A DNA stretch of 64,000 nucleotides from Alopecurus myosuroides (lineage: Eukaryota; Streptophyta; Magnoliopsida; Poales; Poaceae): the NCBI GenBank assembly GCA_028641055.1, contig CM054060.1, forward strand, positions 244,231,540 through 244,295,539, given 5' to 3'. Of this stretch, positions 1 through 10,600 are shown one piece after another. The notes below the pieces were generated by a model. It saw only the letters and a program-made list of their open reading frames with translations. It was not told where the DNA came from and searched no databases. The position numbers were made by a program, and so were the translations under genes. Every line of letters begins with the position of its first letter. Position 1 is the stretch's first letter.

Positions 1-1439
1 CTCCAAGCATAATGTTTGTAGTCACTGTGGTTATCCAGTAAAACTGTATTGTCGTTCATTTGCTAGATATCTCTTGGATTAGAGAAATAGGAAAAAAAAA
101 TATAATTTATTAGATGTGTGTTGGATGAGAGAAGGTGAGACATAAAATTTATTAGCTGCATCTTCTTCGATGAGAGAAGTTAACGCTATTTGGAAACCCT
201 TGTGATTTGTTGTAGAAAAGAAAGGAAAACTTTCCTTTCATTTATTTGTTATGTTTCTCTCCATTCCTTGTGCTCGTATTATGTTCTAGCTCAGGTGTCG
301 GATGCTGGGGTGAATTAGTAAGTTCTCATTGTCGTTGGTGGATTGTACCTTATCTTGCCATTTAGTTTACATTTTGTACCTTATTTGGCTCATTAGGCAT
401 CATGTTAGGTTGGTTCTCTTCTCCCGCCTTAAATCTGTGTAATCATATTAACCGGATCAATCTAATGTGGCACACAATCTACCAATTAATTTTCTACAAG
501 TCTGTTCTGACAATGGACATAAATTTTACCTGTTATACGATAGTTTCAGTTCTATAATACGGTGACTCGTGTGTTTTAGCGAATTACTATGTATTTGTGT
601 GGCAGATTTTCTTGTTAACTTGCATGAACCATTTTCTAAATACGATATTTCTATAAATGCTTCGTATAGGCAATGCGTTATGCTCATATGACTTCTCTCT
701 TTATATTAGCAAACAGGACAGGTGCATCCTCAAAAACAAATTTCTTGCATACTCAAAATAGGAGTATTCTTTAGTATAAGCATGTGGAATTTTTTTATAG
801 GTTTTACAAATAGATCAGAATCAGGAGTGAGGATTTTCTATGCTGCTTCGGCACTGTTTTTTTTTGTAGATAGTTTACATGTGGTTACTGTAGTAGCTAT
901 TACGCATCGTCTTCATTTAATTCTGAAAAAGCAGAAGAAGATAGTAGCATTATTTTGTTTTAACACGATGTTGCATACAGAAAACCGTGTATATGGATTC
1001 TGTATCTATTCCATCTGTCAAATAAGATTTGTTGGTTTTCCCCTCATAAAACTTCTATTCTTCCGGTGTATGGATTATTCTATTTTATTAGTTTAGTTTC
1101 TGCTTAGGTAAGAAAAGTTTGGTAGAGTGATGCATACATTTCATAAATTTATTTAAATAGGAAAAACTTGACATTAAGGTTATGGAAAAGGTTACAAGTA
1201 GTAAAACTAGCAAAACGTTTGGCTTAACTGAGAGATTCAGTTCATAGGTACTTGCAGTTTAGAGCTTAGATGATTAGGATAAACCATGCTTGCTTTGCAG
1301 TTACGGTTACACCACCAAAGTACTTTTAGTGCTCATTGATTTCATCTACGGGACTCCTTGAATTTGCATTTTTTGTTGCCTCTAATGCTTGTGGTTTTCA
1401 GGTAGACGTCTAACAAGAATATTACTGTTGTGACAGGGT
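1..1439. other. AT-rich stretch with no recognisable gene
   Basis: I see no coding signature here. The open frame at 722-1096 has no ATG context, is very rich in Phe/Ile/Leu as expected from AT-rich DNA, and matches no family I know. The region may be intronic or old transposon debris upstream of the LINE relic that follows. Confidence 0.5.
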
Positions 1440-2238
1440 TTGAGAAAAGGTTTAAGTGAAATTTGGAAGCTTCCACCTAAGTCTGAACTAAATTCAGATA
1501 TTAGGGAAAAGATGATGTTCATCTTGTGGAGAGCTTGGCATCATCGAAATGATACTGTTTTTGGGAGAGGTGATGTAAGCAAGGTACGCTACTTACTTAA
1601 TTCTCTAGCTACTATGCAAGGCCTTACAAAGGGACAAGCTGTCGTTGACGGAAAAGGAAAAAAGCACCATTAGATCAAACAACGGTTGTACCTGAACATG
1701 ATCCAGTGCATGCAGAAGGCGTGGAGTAATCATGGAAAAAACCTGAGTCGGGTTTTATAAGAGATAGCACAGATGGAGCTTTGGGACACAGTGCTAAGGG
1801 ATCATAACAGTAAAGTTGTGTGCTCAGGATCGGACTATATGTTGCCCTGCCAAATTGCAGCGATGGGTGAGGCACTATGAACTGCCTCCATGGGCTCGAG
1901 ATGGCACTACTTATCAACAAATCTGATCGTTGAGACAGTCAGACAGATTGTACCACTGCTATGGACGCCTTCCAGGAGCGTAATATGGGTAGTTATGAGG
2001 TAGGTATTATTGGAAAGGATTCTTTTTTAATAGCCATCGGATCGCCAATTAATTATGAGAAAGTTAGCAGAACATGCAACTTTGTAGCTCATGGTTTGTG
2101 TCAACTAGAGTGTAAAGAGTTGTGTACTGGCGTTTTACAATGTGTGGTTCTGACCTGCTCATCAAAATCAAGCTTCATCGATTGTAAACCTGATATTTTT
2201 ACATAAATGATATAAATTACCCTTTCAAAAAAAAAACA
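1440..2238 (+). pseudogene. Decayed LINE 3' part (RNase H-like region and A-rich tail)
   Basis: A frame at 1440-1673 contains ILWRAWHHRNDTVFG, the segment that in plant LINE polyproteins lies between the zf-RVT zinc ribbon and the terminal RNase H. About 1730-1840 in shifted frames reads like an RNase H start (a STDGA stretch, then LRDHNSKVV). The frame at 1961-2206 ends with TCNFVAHGLCQ, like the closing 'N-x-x-AH-x-LA' motif of plant RVT_3 domains. Several frameshifts and stops separate these pieces. The unit ends near a run of ten A (2228-2238), consistent with a LINE tail. I could not find a matching target duplication. No activity is expected. Confidence 0.6.
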
Positions 2239-3025
2239 AGTTACTATTATCTGATGATAGATTTGATAATGGCGTGTTCTCTGGATAACTTGCTTAGCCA
2301 CAACCAAATTGAGGATTTGAAGTCCCTGGTGAAACCTCTCTGAGTTCTTCACTTCCAATTTTTTTATTTGTGTCTTCTTCCTTTGAGGCTATATTTCCTT
2401 GCTGGCGCAGCCATGGCTTCATTGTTGTCGTCATGTAGTGTTCTCCCAAGTTTGGACGAATTCTTGTCCATTCATAATTTTAGAAAACTATATTTCAACA
2501 ACTATGTTGACCCTTAATTTCTTTCCTTTTGTATGTTTAATACATGTATTTGATTTTGAAGATAAAGTGACACCGACTCACCGGTTAGGCTTATTTCTGC
2601 TCTCATTCTGCCGTTTCATTTTTATTGGTTCATATTTTGTTTATTTCTAGATTGAGATTAAAACAGGACCTACTGACTCTGCTTTCCTGAAACAAATAAA
2701 ACCAGGCATTGTAAACAGACTTTGATGCGGTAACTTTGTGGTTTACATGCCCAACCTATGTTAGTACATTTCCTAGCTATTTGAATTTTATATGCCCCGT
2801 TCAACTTGGATTGTAAGCTGTGCCGCATGACTGAAGAAGATAGCTAGACCACTGGGATCTTCCACCCGATCATCTCTTCCCTTACACTGGTAAGGACTGA
2901 TTACTTGTTTTTTTCATAGACTGCTGCAACAGGAAGCCCTCATCCTTCTCCTACTATGGCGCTATATATGAAAATGGCAAGGAAAGCATCACAAATCCTG
3001 CCACTTTCCTTTCATCCTATGCTTC
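2239..3025. other. No recognisable gene
   Basis: AT-rich sequence between two LINE relics. It forms the left part of the target into which the LINE at 3038-4042 inserted. I see no protein or RNA family. Confidence 0.45.
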
Positions 3026-3059
3026 TATCCTGTGGGAGTTCTAAGTGTGTATCTTGTTC

Positions 3060-3475
3060 GAGGAAATTGCACATAACACCAACTATTGGGGCTTTTGTTG
3101 CACCAAACCACAATTTTAGATTTTTTTGGCACAAAACACCAATGTTTGGGGTAATTACTTGCACATAACACAAATCCAGTGATTACCCTCTTTGATGAGT
3201 AAAAAACATTAGGAAATATCAACATAACTCAACACATATATACAACTGCAGTCAGCTCTGATGACAATCCAAATCATGAGCTCAACATGGTGTCTTGAAA
3301 ATTTGACAATATTGGTGTTCATAAGTACTTAATTATCTATCAAAGAGGTTAAGCGCGGGATTTGTGTTCTGTGCAAGTAATTACCTCAAATATTGGTGTT
3401 TTGTGCCAAAAAAGTTTAGAGTTGTGGTTTGGTGCAACAAAAGCCCCAATAGTTGGTGTTATGTGCAATTTCCTC
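3060..3475. mobile_element. Mutator-like MITE with long terminal inverted repeats
   Basis: The ends are inverted repeats about 140 bp long (3060-3200 against 3345-3475), beginning gaggaaattgcacataacac. The flanks carry a perfect 9-bp duplication, atcttgttc (3051-3059 and 3476-3484). A 9-bp TSD with long TIRs is the Mutator superfamily signature. There is no transposase, so this is a non-autonomous MITE. Removing it mentally restores a continuous zf-RVT frame, which proves that it inserted after the LINE did. Confidence 0.85.
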
Positions 3476-3484
3476 ATCTTGTTC

Positions 3485-3893
3485 TCATGATGAGACGATT
3501 AAACACTTATTCTTTGATTGCACTTTTGCGCGTTCTATATGGTCCGCTATCCAAATGGCTTCGAATATTTATCAACCCACATCAGTCTCGAATATATTCG
3601 GTAACTGGTTAAATGGGATAGATAAACGATTCAAGACTATTATTAGGGTAGGAGCGCTTGCCGTTATTTGGTCGCTCTGGCTTTGTAGAAATGACAAGAT
3701 TTTCAACAATAAAAATTTCTCTCATATGCAGGTTCTATTCAGGTGCACAGGTATTCTCCGTTCGTGGTCCACATTACAGCGGGGGGAGTTTCGAGACCTT
3801 TTTATGGAGGGGTGTGCACGGCTGGAGCAGGTGGCGAGGGATATTTTTATCCCACATGGATGGCCGCGTGATCTACGGATAGAGGCTCCATAG
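3485..3893 (+). pseudogene. LINE pol C-terminus, zf-RVT domain (interrupted)
   Basis: This frame encodes the C-terminal zinc-binding region of a plant LINE reverse transcriptase. It shows HDETIKHLFFDCTFARSIW, then an aromatic-rich block ALAVIWSLWLCRNDKIFNN, and stops at 3891-3893. The first two cysteines of the ribbon (3038-3059) are cut off from the rest by the MITE at 3060-3475. Endonuclease and RT core were never inserted. The family is clear; function is lost. Confidence 0.8.
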
Positions 3894-4192
3894 CATCGAC
3901 TGTCTACATCTACGTGATTCGATAGACTTGTCGTTTTTTATTTTCTATTTTGGATTTCGGCTGTGTGCATTTTACAATGCAGAGGCCGGGTGTAATGCTT
4001 AAACATTTTAAGTAATAAAAGCCCTTTATCAAAAAAAAAAATTATCCTGTGGGATCCTACTACCGAGCCAAAAGATAAAGTGAAAGGTAAAACACCCCAG
4101 CATCTGTCTGTTCTTTCTAACAGTTTCTATTGCTCAGCTCATAACAGAGAAACTAGCACGGTGGCAATGCCCTTGACCCCGCCGACTCAAAG

Positions 4193-4590
4193 GTATGATC
4201 AAGATGAACGTCGACGCGGCCTTTTCACCACAGGCTGGGATTGCGGCTATTGGCGCGACCAGCCCATCTCCTCCTGCCAGGATGCGGAAGAAACAGAGGC
4301 AAGGGCAATTCTTGCAAGTTTAGAGCTGGATAACATGTTCAAGATTGATCGGCGGCTGATAGTGGAGTCAGACTGTGTTAACTCTGTAGCGACGGCAAAG
4401 AATACCAGTACCAACTACTCTAAGCATTGGAGTATCTACAAAAGCATTACTACAGCTAAATCGATGCTACATGTGTATTCCGAGTCCTTTATCAGGAGGA
4501 AGCTTAATGATATGGCGCATGATCTATGCGTGATGTATAAAACCTTTGTGTCTGAGTAATATATGAGTCCCCTCCCCCTCAAAAAGAAAA
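4193..4590 (+). pseudogene. RNase H (RVT_3-like) domain relic, frameshifted
   Basis: From about 4193 one frame reads KMNVDAAFSPQAGIAAIGA, a typical start of a plant LINE-type RNase H domain. After a frameshift near 4285 another frame continues AEETEARAILASLEL, then the DCVNSVATAKN block, and ends near NDMAHDLC before a stop at 4557-4559. The following sequence is A-rich (about 4579-4591). It is a degraded retroposed RNase H fragment, perhaps the remnant in which the neighbouring LINE landed. No activity is expected. Confidence 0.65.
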
Positions 4591-5008
4591 GGAACATCGA
4601 TTCCTAGCCTTTGAAACATACAACGTTGTTCCATCGAACTCAAAAGGTGCCCAAATCTTTGATCCATCGAGCACAATTGACAGCCAAAATCAACTCAGCA
4701 ATTTATTGACTCTAGCCAAACTAATAAATTAATAAGGTAATGCGGCCCATTTCCATTTTTTATCACCCCCGGCTATTTGAAACCCTCTTACAAAGTAATT
4801 TAAGTGAATAATCGTTTCACCCCATACCAATTAAGCACAAAAGGTGTAGACGGGCCGTGAAAAACAAAAAATTGACACTGCTTTCACCAATACCAATTCT
4901 AAATCGAATATGTTGAAAAAAAACTAAACATTACAAAGTCTATATAAACATTTAGACATTTTTTATAGGAAGCAATTTTTCCGTGGTGCGCCTAAAGATC
5001 ATTCTACG

Positions 5009-5041
5009 GGCGCGGCGTGCCGCCGCGCCAAAGCCTTCTAG
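5009..5041 (+). mobile_element. Helitron-type 3' terminus
   Basis: A perfect 9-bp stem (5009-5017 with 5021-5029, loop TGC) is followed by 12 nt ending in CTAG, and the next base is T. This is the canonical Helitron 3' end: hairpin, short spacer, CTRR, insertion before T. The body should lie to the left, but I could not identify its 5' TC terminus in the AT-rich stretch 4592-5008, which holds no gene. Confidence 0.6.
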
Positions 5042-5200
5042 TTGACACAAATAGTAGGCACGCCTACTCCGCAGTGGGTGACCAGTCACCTCAATTCAGT
5101 AAGTCTAAATTTACTTCCTAATTTCCGCAGATGTTCGTGTTTTCACAGTCCACATTGCTGGATGCTGCAAATCAAGTTACCGATGCTTGAAAATTCTCAC

Positions 5201-5612
5201 CTTTTTTTCTTGTAGAGGAAGGCTGAGACAAGGCTGGTGAAGGTCTCGGATTCATGTCCCTCTGTCTCCCGCAGCTGGTACAGTTTGTGCTTAAACATCA
5301 GGCGCTGGTACCTACGCCCAGGTGACGCAAGCACACGCACCTCAAACCCAATCCCTAAATTGATGAAAGCCTCCAAATCAGGCGGGATCAAACACGCAGA
5401 CAAAAAACGCAATCAAGGATTCGACACCCACAGTGTCTGGGCGTCAGTGGCGAGGCCGATGTACAGCATTCTGTGGATCTTGAACACCCTCCGTAAGTCG
5501 GTGGCGACAGTATGCAGCTGCACGCCGAGGCGCCGGTCGCTGGCGACCGCGAACCAGTTTTTCCTCGCCATCGCCAGTTCGCCACCACACCGCTCCCGTT
5601 GTACTCGAAGAT
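5201..5612 (-). pseudogene. PBC: 20S proteasome subunit beta type-3 fragment (pseudogene)
   Basis: Reading the minus strand, exon 1 (5612-5432) begins with IFEYNGSGVVA and continues with FAVASDRRLGVQLHTVATD and LATDAQTL; exon 2 (5311-5201) gives YQRLMFKHKLYQLRE and ETFTSLVSAFLY. These match the N-terminal half of plant proteasome beta-3 (PBC), a non-catalytic subunit of the 20S ring. The 120-bp intron keeps GT-AG ends and a further GT donor follows exon 2, so this is a genomic fragment, not a retrocopy. Defects: no ATG before the first codons, an 8-bp insertion after GVVA that shifts the frame, a short in-frame deletion before LATD, and no downstream exons. It is non-functional as a proteasome subunit. 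Confidence 0.85.
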
Positions 5613-5802
5613 CCGAGGAAGGAAGGAAAGACCGCCCGAATCGGACGGGGGAGCCAAGTACTAAGAGAACTGTGAGGAGGGGATCAGAGCGCCCAGTTAC
5701 CGACATGGTCGGCGCGGACCAGCGGAGCGAGAGGAGACAGCGACGAGAGCAGTGGGGCGACATGGCTGTGTCCTAGTATTACTGCAGTTTTTTTTTACAT
5801 AC

Positions 5803-6018
5803 TCGCTATGTAAACAAATAATTGTGTACTTTTTTCCAACGGAAGTCAAATATTTTAAAATTCTACCAACTTTACATGAAAACGTAGCAACACACTAAAT
5901 TAGTACCATTATTAGATCAGCTATGAAATGTAGTTTTATAGTAGATGGATTTTATGTCATATATGTTGATAGTATTTCTTCCGCATTCTAAGTTACACTT
6001 ATTTGAGTACAGAGGGAA
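5803..6018. mobile_element. Degenerate Stowaway-like MITE (tentative)
   Basis: The right side, agttacacttatttgagtac followed by agaggga, resembles the end of grass Stowaway (Tc1/mariner) MITEs. The left side, ctcgctatgtaaacaaataa, resembles the opposite end in a diverged form. TA dinucleotides flank both. The TIRs are too decayed to be certain. Confidence 0.35.
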
Positions 6019-6795
6019 TAGATGTCAATAATGCCAACTTTAATATTAACAAATCTCCAATGTGTCTAACGGCGGAACACGCTAATACATAGCTTACGAG
6101 CATTAGGCAACACAAACAAATATAAATAAAATAAACTGAAAGAAAACAACTTAAAGCCTTGAAGTGACTAAGCTAAAGTCTGACACGGCTAACCAGAATA
6201 CAAAGGCAACCGAGGTCAAGGGGTGCATCACGCGAGCAAGACGTCGTCTTCGCCACCAGAACGCACTTGGACCCAAGAACCGTCGTCCTCACCTCTAGAA
6301 AGGGACCCATGTCCCTCACCTAGAATTGAAAGGCTCTTTGTATCTTTGGGAGGAGAGGAAAGTTCACACGAGAACACCGGCAGAAGAAGAGATTAAAGTT
6401 GTCAGCACAAGGTTGTCAGCATGGAAAAGAGCAGAGACGTTTCGAGAGATCCACCAAACGACCACCACCACCAAAGGCTCGACAACATCATCGAACACAA
6501 GCTGTCGGACGGAGACCATGAAGCAAGAAAGAACGGCGAAAGGTAGCACCCACCCACCGCGGTTGAGAAGGACCACCAAAGCGCGCTCGCTCGCCAGCCA
6601 AATGTGATGATGTTGCTGTAGAGGGGAACCCATTCTCCTCTCGCCCAGGCTCGAGGACGCCGATCCTTCAGCGAACAGGAGCAGCGGTGCTAGGAGGAGT
6701 ACAACACAAGGCACCCACCAATCAACATGATGAAATGTCGACGCTAAACAAGATAAGCCGCCACGACAACCACCTCTTACACACTGCTCGACCAC
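6019..6795. other. No recognisable gene
   Basis: Two overlapping opposite-strand frames (6326-6607 plus, 6364-6825 minus) are low-complexity shadows of one GC-rich stretch and match no family I know. Confidence 0.45.
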
Positions 6796-7640
6796 CACCC
6801 ATGTGATACGTCCATTTTGCATCACTATTTTATATTGTAATTTTTTGTTATTCGTCGATATATTTCATATTATGATGCATTACTTGTGTTATTTTATCTT
6901 ATTTTGCATTTTTAATAATTACTCGAGAATAATCACCGGGACCTGAAATCAGGGGAAAAAGCATCGTCAAGATACCCTAATTATGAAGACCAGAAGAAGA
7001 AGGAGGGCATCGGAGAAGTCTTAGAAGTTCATAAGAGGGAGCCAGCCACGAGGGAGCCAGAGGGGGCCCACCAGGGCCCACACCATCAGGTGGCGCCCCC
7101 TTGGCCACGCCACCACGTGGTGTGGCCACCCTGGCCCACCACGTGGTGTGGCCACCTTTTGCGTACTTCTTCCCAAGGGCACCCTAAGCCCTACAGAACC
7201 ATCGAGGAAATATTTTGCGCCTCCTTGGGGCTGAAAACAACAGAGAGAGAAAAGCTCTCCAGCAAGGAGATATCTGTCGGGGAAATTCCTCCCCGGAGAT
7301 GGGAAATCATCGCCATCGTCACCGTCATCGCTCCGGGCATCATCAATATCATCATCGTCATCATCCTCACCACCAGCACCATCATCCTCATCGTCCACCT
7401 CCATCCCGTTGTAACAATTAGGGTTCTATATCGTTGTTTTCCACTAGATCTCTCGCCCGGTGTGGATTACTTATTAGTAGTTGATGCTTATGAGATTTAT
7501 CGGTGTTTGCACTTTATGACCAGATTGTTATTCATCATTATATCACCTCTGATTATGATCCTACGATGTCTTGTGAGTAGTTCGTTTAGTTCTTGAGGAC
7601 ATGGTAGAAGTCAAGATGTTAGTAGTGGAATTATGTTGAA
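6796..7640 (+). repeat. Grass dispersed repeat, truncated
   Basis: The block starts tgatacgtccattttgcatc, a beginning I recognise as very common in Triticeae and related grass genomic sequence. It carries the GC-rich ccacgtggtg section and a CAT/ATC trinucleotide-rich tract (about 7309-7398) typical of that repeat. His- or Asp-rich frames here come from the trinucleotide tract, not from a gene. The usual 3' half is missing; the satellite array begins instead. I cannot assign a transposon class. Confidence 0.55.
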
Positions 7641-7647
7641 GTAATAT

Positions 7648-10600
7648 CTGGTGGGTTCCAGGATTACATAGAGCCCGAAAATCCCGGAACTGACGGAACT
7701 GGGGGAATCTTGCCAAGAAGTGGGCCCAAACATTGTCTTGGGTGTTCCTTGGGCCTAACCTAACACAACCAAGCATTTGGTTCCACTTTTCTACCCCCTT
7801 ACGTCTCACGTAGAGGGGCCAGGACGACAGTTCCGCCTTTTTCCCCATCGGGGCTATGATTTCTCCGGAGAGGGGACTCCGGATCGTCTGAATGCCATCA
7901 AATCTCATATTCCATACCATGTGTGTTAGAGTGTGTAATGGGTCTTGGATTCCCAAGATTCCCTCGCTCCCAGTGTTAGGGATTCACCGGCGTCGGATTC
8001 TCTCTGGCGGGTTCGAGGACTACTTAGAGCCCGAAACTCCCGGACCTGACGGATCTGGGGGAATTTTACCAAGAGGTAGGACCTACCATTGTCTTGGGTG
8101 TTCATTGGGCCTAACCTAACACAACCAAGCAGTTGGTTCCACTTTTCTACCCCCTTCCGGCTAACGTAAAAGGGCCAGAACGGCAGTTCCGTCTTTTTCC
8201 CCAACGGGTCTATGGTTTCTCCGGAGAGGGGCCTCCGGATCGTCTGAATGCCACAAAATCCCGTGGTATGCCATAACATGTGTGTTATAGTGTGTCATGG
8301 GTCTCGGATGCCCAATATTCCCTCTCTCTGGGTGTTAGGGCTTCACCGGCGTCGGATTCTCTCTGGCGGGTTCCAGGATTACTTAGAGCACGAAACTCCC
8401 GGAACTGACGGAACTGGTGGAATCTTGCCAAGAGGTGGTCCCAAATATTCTCTTGGGGTGTTCCTTGGGCCTAAACTAACACAACCAAGTAATTGTTTCC
8501 ACTTTGCTACCCCATTTTGGCTCACGTAGAGGGGCTAGAACGACAGTTCCGCCTTTTTCCCCATCGGGGCTATGGTTTCTCCGGAGAGGGGGCTCCGGAT
8601 CGTCTGAATGACATAAAATTAGATGGTATGCCATAACATGTGTGTTAGAGGTTGTAACGTGTCTTGGATGCCCAAGATTCCCTTGCTCCCAGTGTTAGGG
8701 ATTCACCGGCGTCGGATTCTCTCTGGCGGGTTTGAGGACTACTTAGAGCCCGAAACTCCTTGAACTGGGGGAATGTTGCCAAGAGGTAGGACCTACCATT
8801 GTCTTGGGTGTTCATTGGGACTAGACTAACACAACCAAGATATTGGTTCCACTTTTCTACCCCTTTCCGTCTCAAGTAGAGGGGCTAGAACGGCAGTTCG
8901 GTCTTTTTCCCCAGCGGGGCTATGGTTTCTCTGGAGAGAGGGGGCTCCGGATCGTCCGAATGCCACCAAATACCAGCGTATGCCATACCATGTGTGTTAG
9001 AGTGTTTCATGGGTCTTGGATTCCCAATATTCCCTCGCTCTCTGTGTTAGGGCGTGCTTCACCGGCGCTGGATTCTCTCTGCATATTCCAGGACTACTTA
9101 GAGCCCGAAACTCCTGGATCTGACGGAACTGGGGAAATCTTGCTAGGAGGTGAGCCCTAACATTGTCTTGGATGTTCCTTGGGATCAAACTAACACAAAA
9201 AAATAAATTGGTTCCATTTTGTACCCCCTTCCAACTCGCGTAGAGGGGCCAGAATAGCAGTTCCATCTTTTTTCCCAGCGGGGCTATGGTTTCTCCGGAG
9301 AGGGTTCTCCGGATCGTCTCAATGCCACCAAATCCCATGGTATGCCATACCATGGGTGTTAGAGTGTGTAATGGGTCTTTTATTGTCAGGGGGGTACCCC
9401 CGAGTAGGGGTAAGGCAAGTGAGAAATGGAGTCAAAGATATTGTTCTACCGAGTTCGGCCGTACCGAGTTCGTACGTGCCGGGTAGGCGGCTATCCGGAT
9501 AGGATGGTATCCGGTTGGCGCTATTCGGCAGGAAGAACAAGAGGCAGAAGGGAAGATTGAAGTACATATCAGGGTCAGTCGGGTAGCACTCCGGTGGTCC
9601 GGGTAGAGAAGCGGCGGTTCTTCTCGGAGGCAAAGTCAATGGAGCCGTTGAGGCGAATCCCGCGTATCCAGGGGTCGTACCGGCGTGCGGTTCAACTTAC
9701 TAGGTACGTGGTTATCTGTATCCAGACGTGGATACATTGATGTATGGGGGCTGTCGAGTCCTGTCTCTGACAAGGGGCAGGACATGTCAGCGGCCTACCA
9801 TAGAGACTGACAAAGTGGACAAGACATGCCAGCGGCCTACCGCGGAGACTTTCGGCGACGCTGTCAGCGAAGACACGGAGGCGTGCGCCACTGCACAATG
9901 GAGTTGTCTCCTCTGTCCTTTTATCTGTAAAATAGTGGTTGGCCACCAGTATATAAGGTGGCCTTCCCCCTCCTGCGCGAGGGTCGGACGAATACCTGGG
10001 CAATCACTTAGTCGCATACTCGTTGAGTGGATAGCGAGCTACTCGGCAGCTCACTGAGAGAGAAAGATACACAGAGAGAGAAGTTCTTGTACTCGGCATA
10101 CCATTATACAGAGAGATAGTCAGGAGTAGGGGTGTTACCTCCACACGAGGGCCCCAACCTAGGCGCGCCATCTTAGGCGTGCGATCCCTCCCCGGATACC
10201 TACAATGTCCATCGGCCCTAACTTTATCCATCCCATGGAATCTGTCTTTACCTCACCATGACATGTATTCTCAAGATTCCCTCGATTTCTCTCCGTGTTA
10301 GGGTTTCATCGACGTCAGATTCTCTCTGGCGGGTTCCAGGACTACTTAGAACCTTAAACTCACGGATCTGACGGAACTGGGGGAATATATCGAAGAGGTA
10401 GGACCTAAAAATGTCTTGGGTGTTACTTTGTCCAAACATAACACAACCAAGCAATTGGTTCCGCTTTGCTACCCCCTTCCGGCTCACGTAGAGGGTCTAG
10501 AACGGCAGTTCCGTCTTTTTCCCAGTGGGGCTATGGTTTGTCTCGAGAGGGGGCTCCAGATCGTGTGAATGCCACCAAATCACATGGTATGCCATACCAT

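Larger units (their letters stand above)
3038..4042 (+). mobile_element. 5'-truncated LINE (non-LTR retrotransposon) insertion
   Basis: The element is bounded by a 12-bp direct repeat, tatcctgtggga, at 3026-3037 and 4043-4054. It ends with AATAAA-like sequence and a run of at least ten A (4031-4041), the signature of target-primed reverse transcription. Only the 3' end of the pol gene is present, a normal LINE 5' truncation. Coding residues: C-x2-C, then H-D-E-T-I-K-H-L-F-F-D-C (zf-RVT ribbon), followed by the IWSLWLCRNDKIF segment, ending at 3893 with a TAG. A 416-bp MITE sits inside the zinc-ribbon codons. The element is dead. Confidence 0.85.

Noticed and set aside
5237..5776. 179-codon plus frame
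   Set aside because: It is antisense to the proteasome beta-3 fragment, whose minus-strand frames and splice sites explain the region.
7021..7404. Acidic Asp-rich minus frame (and the His-rich plus frame)
   Set aside because: Both are readings of a CAT/ATC trinucleotide tract inside a common dispersed repeat.
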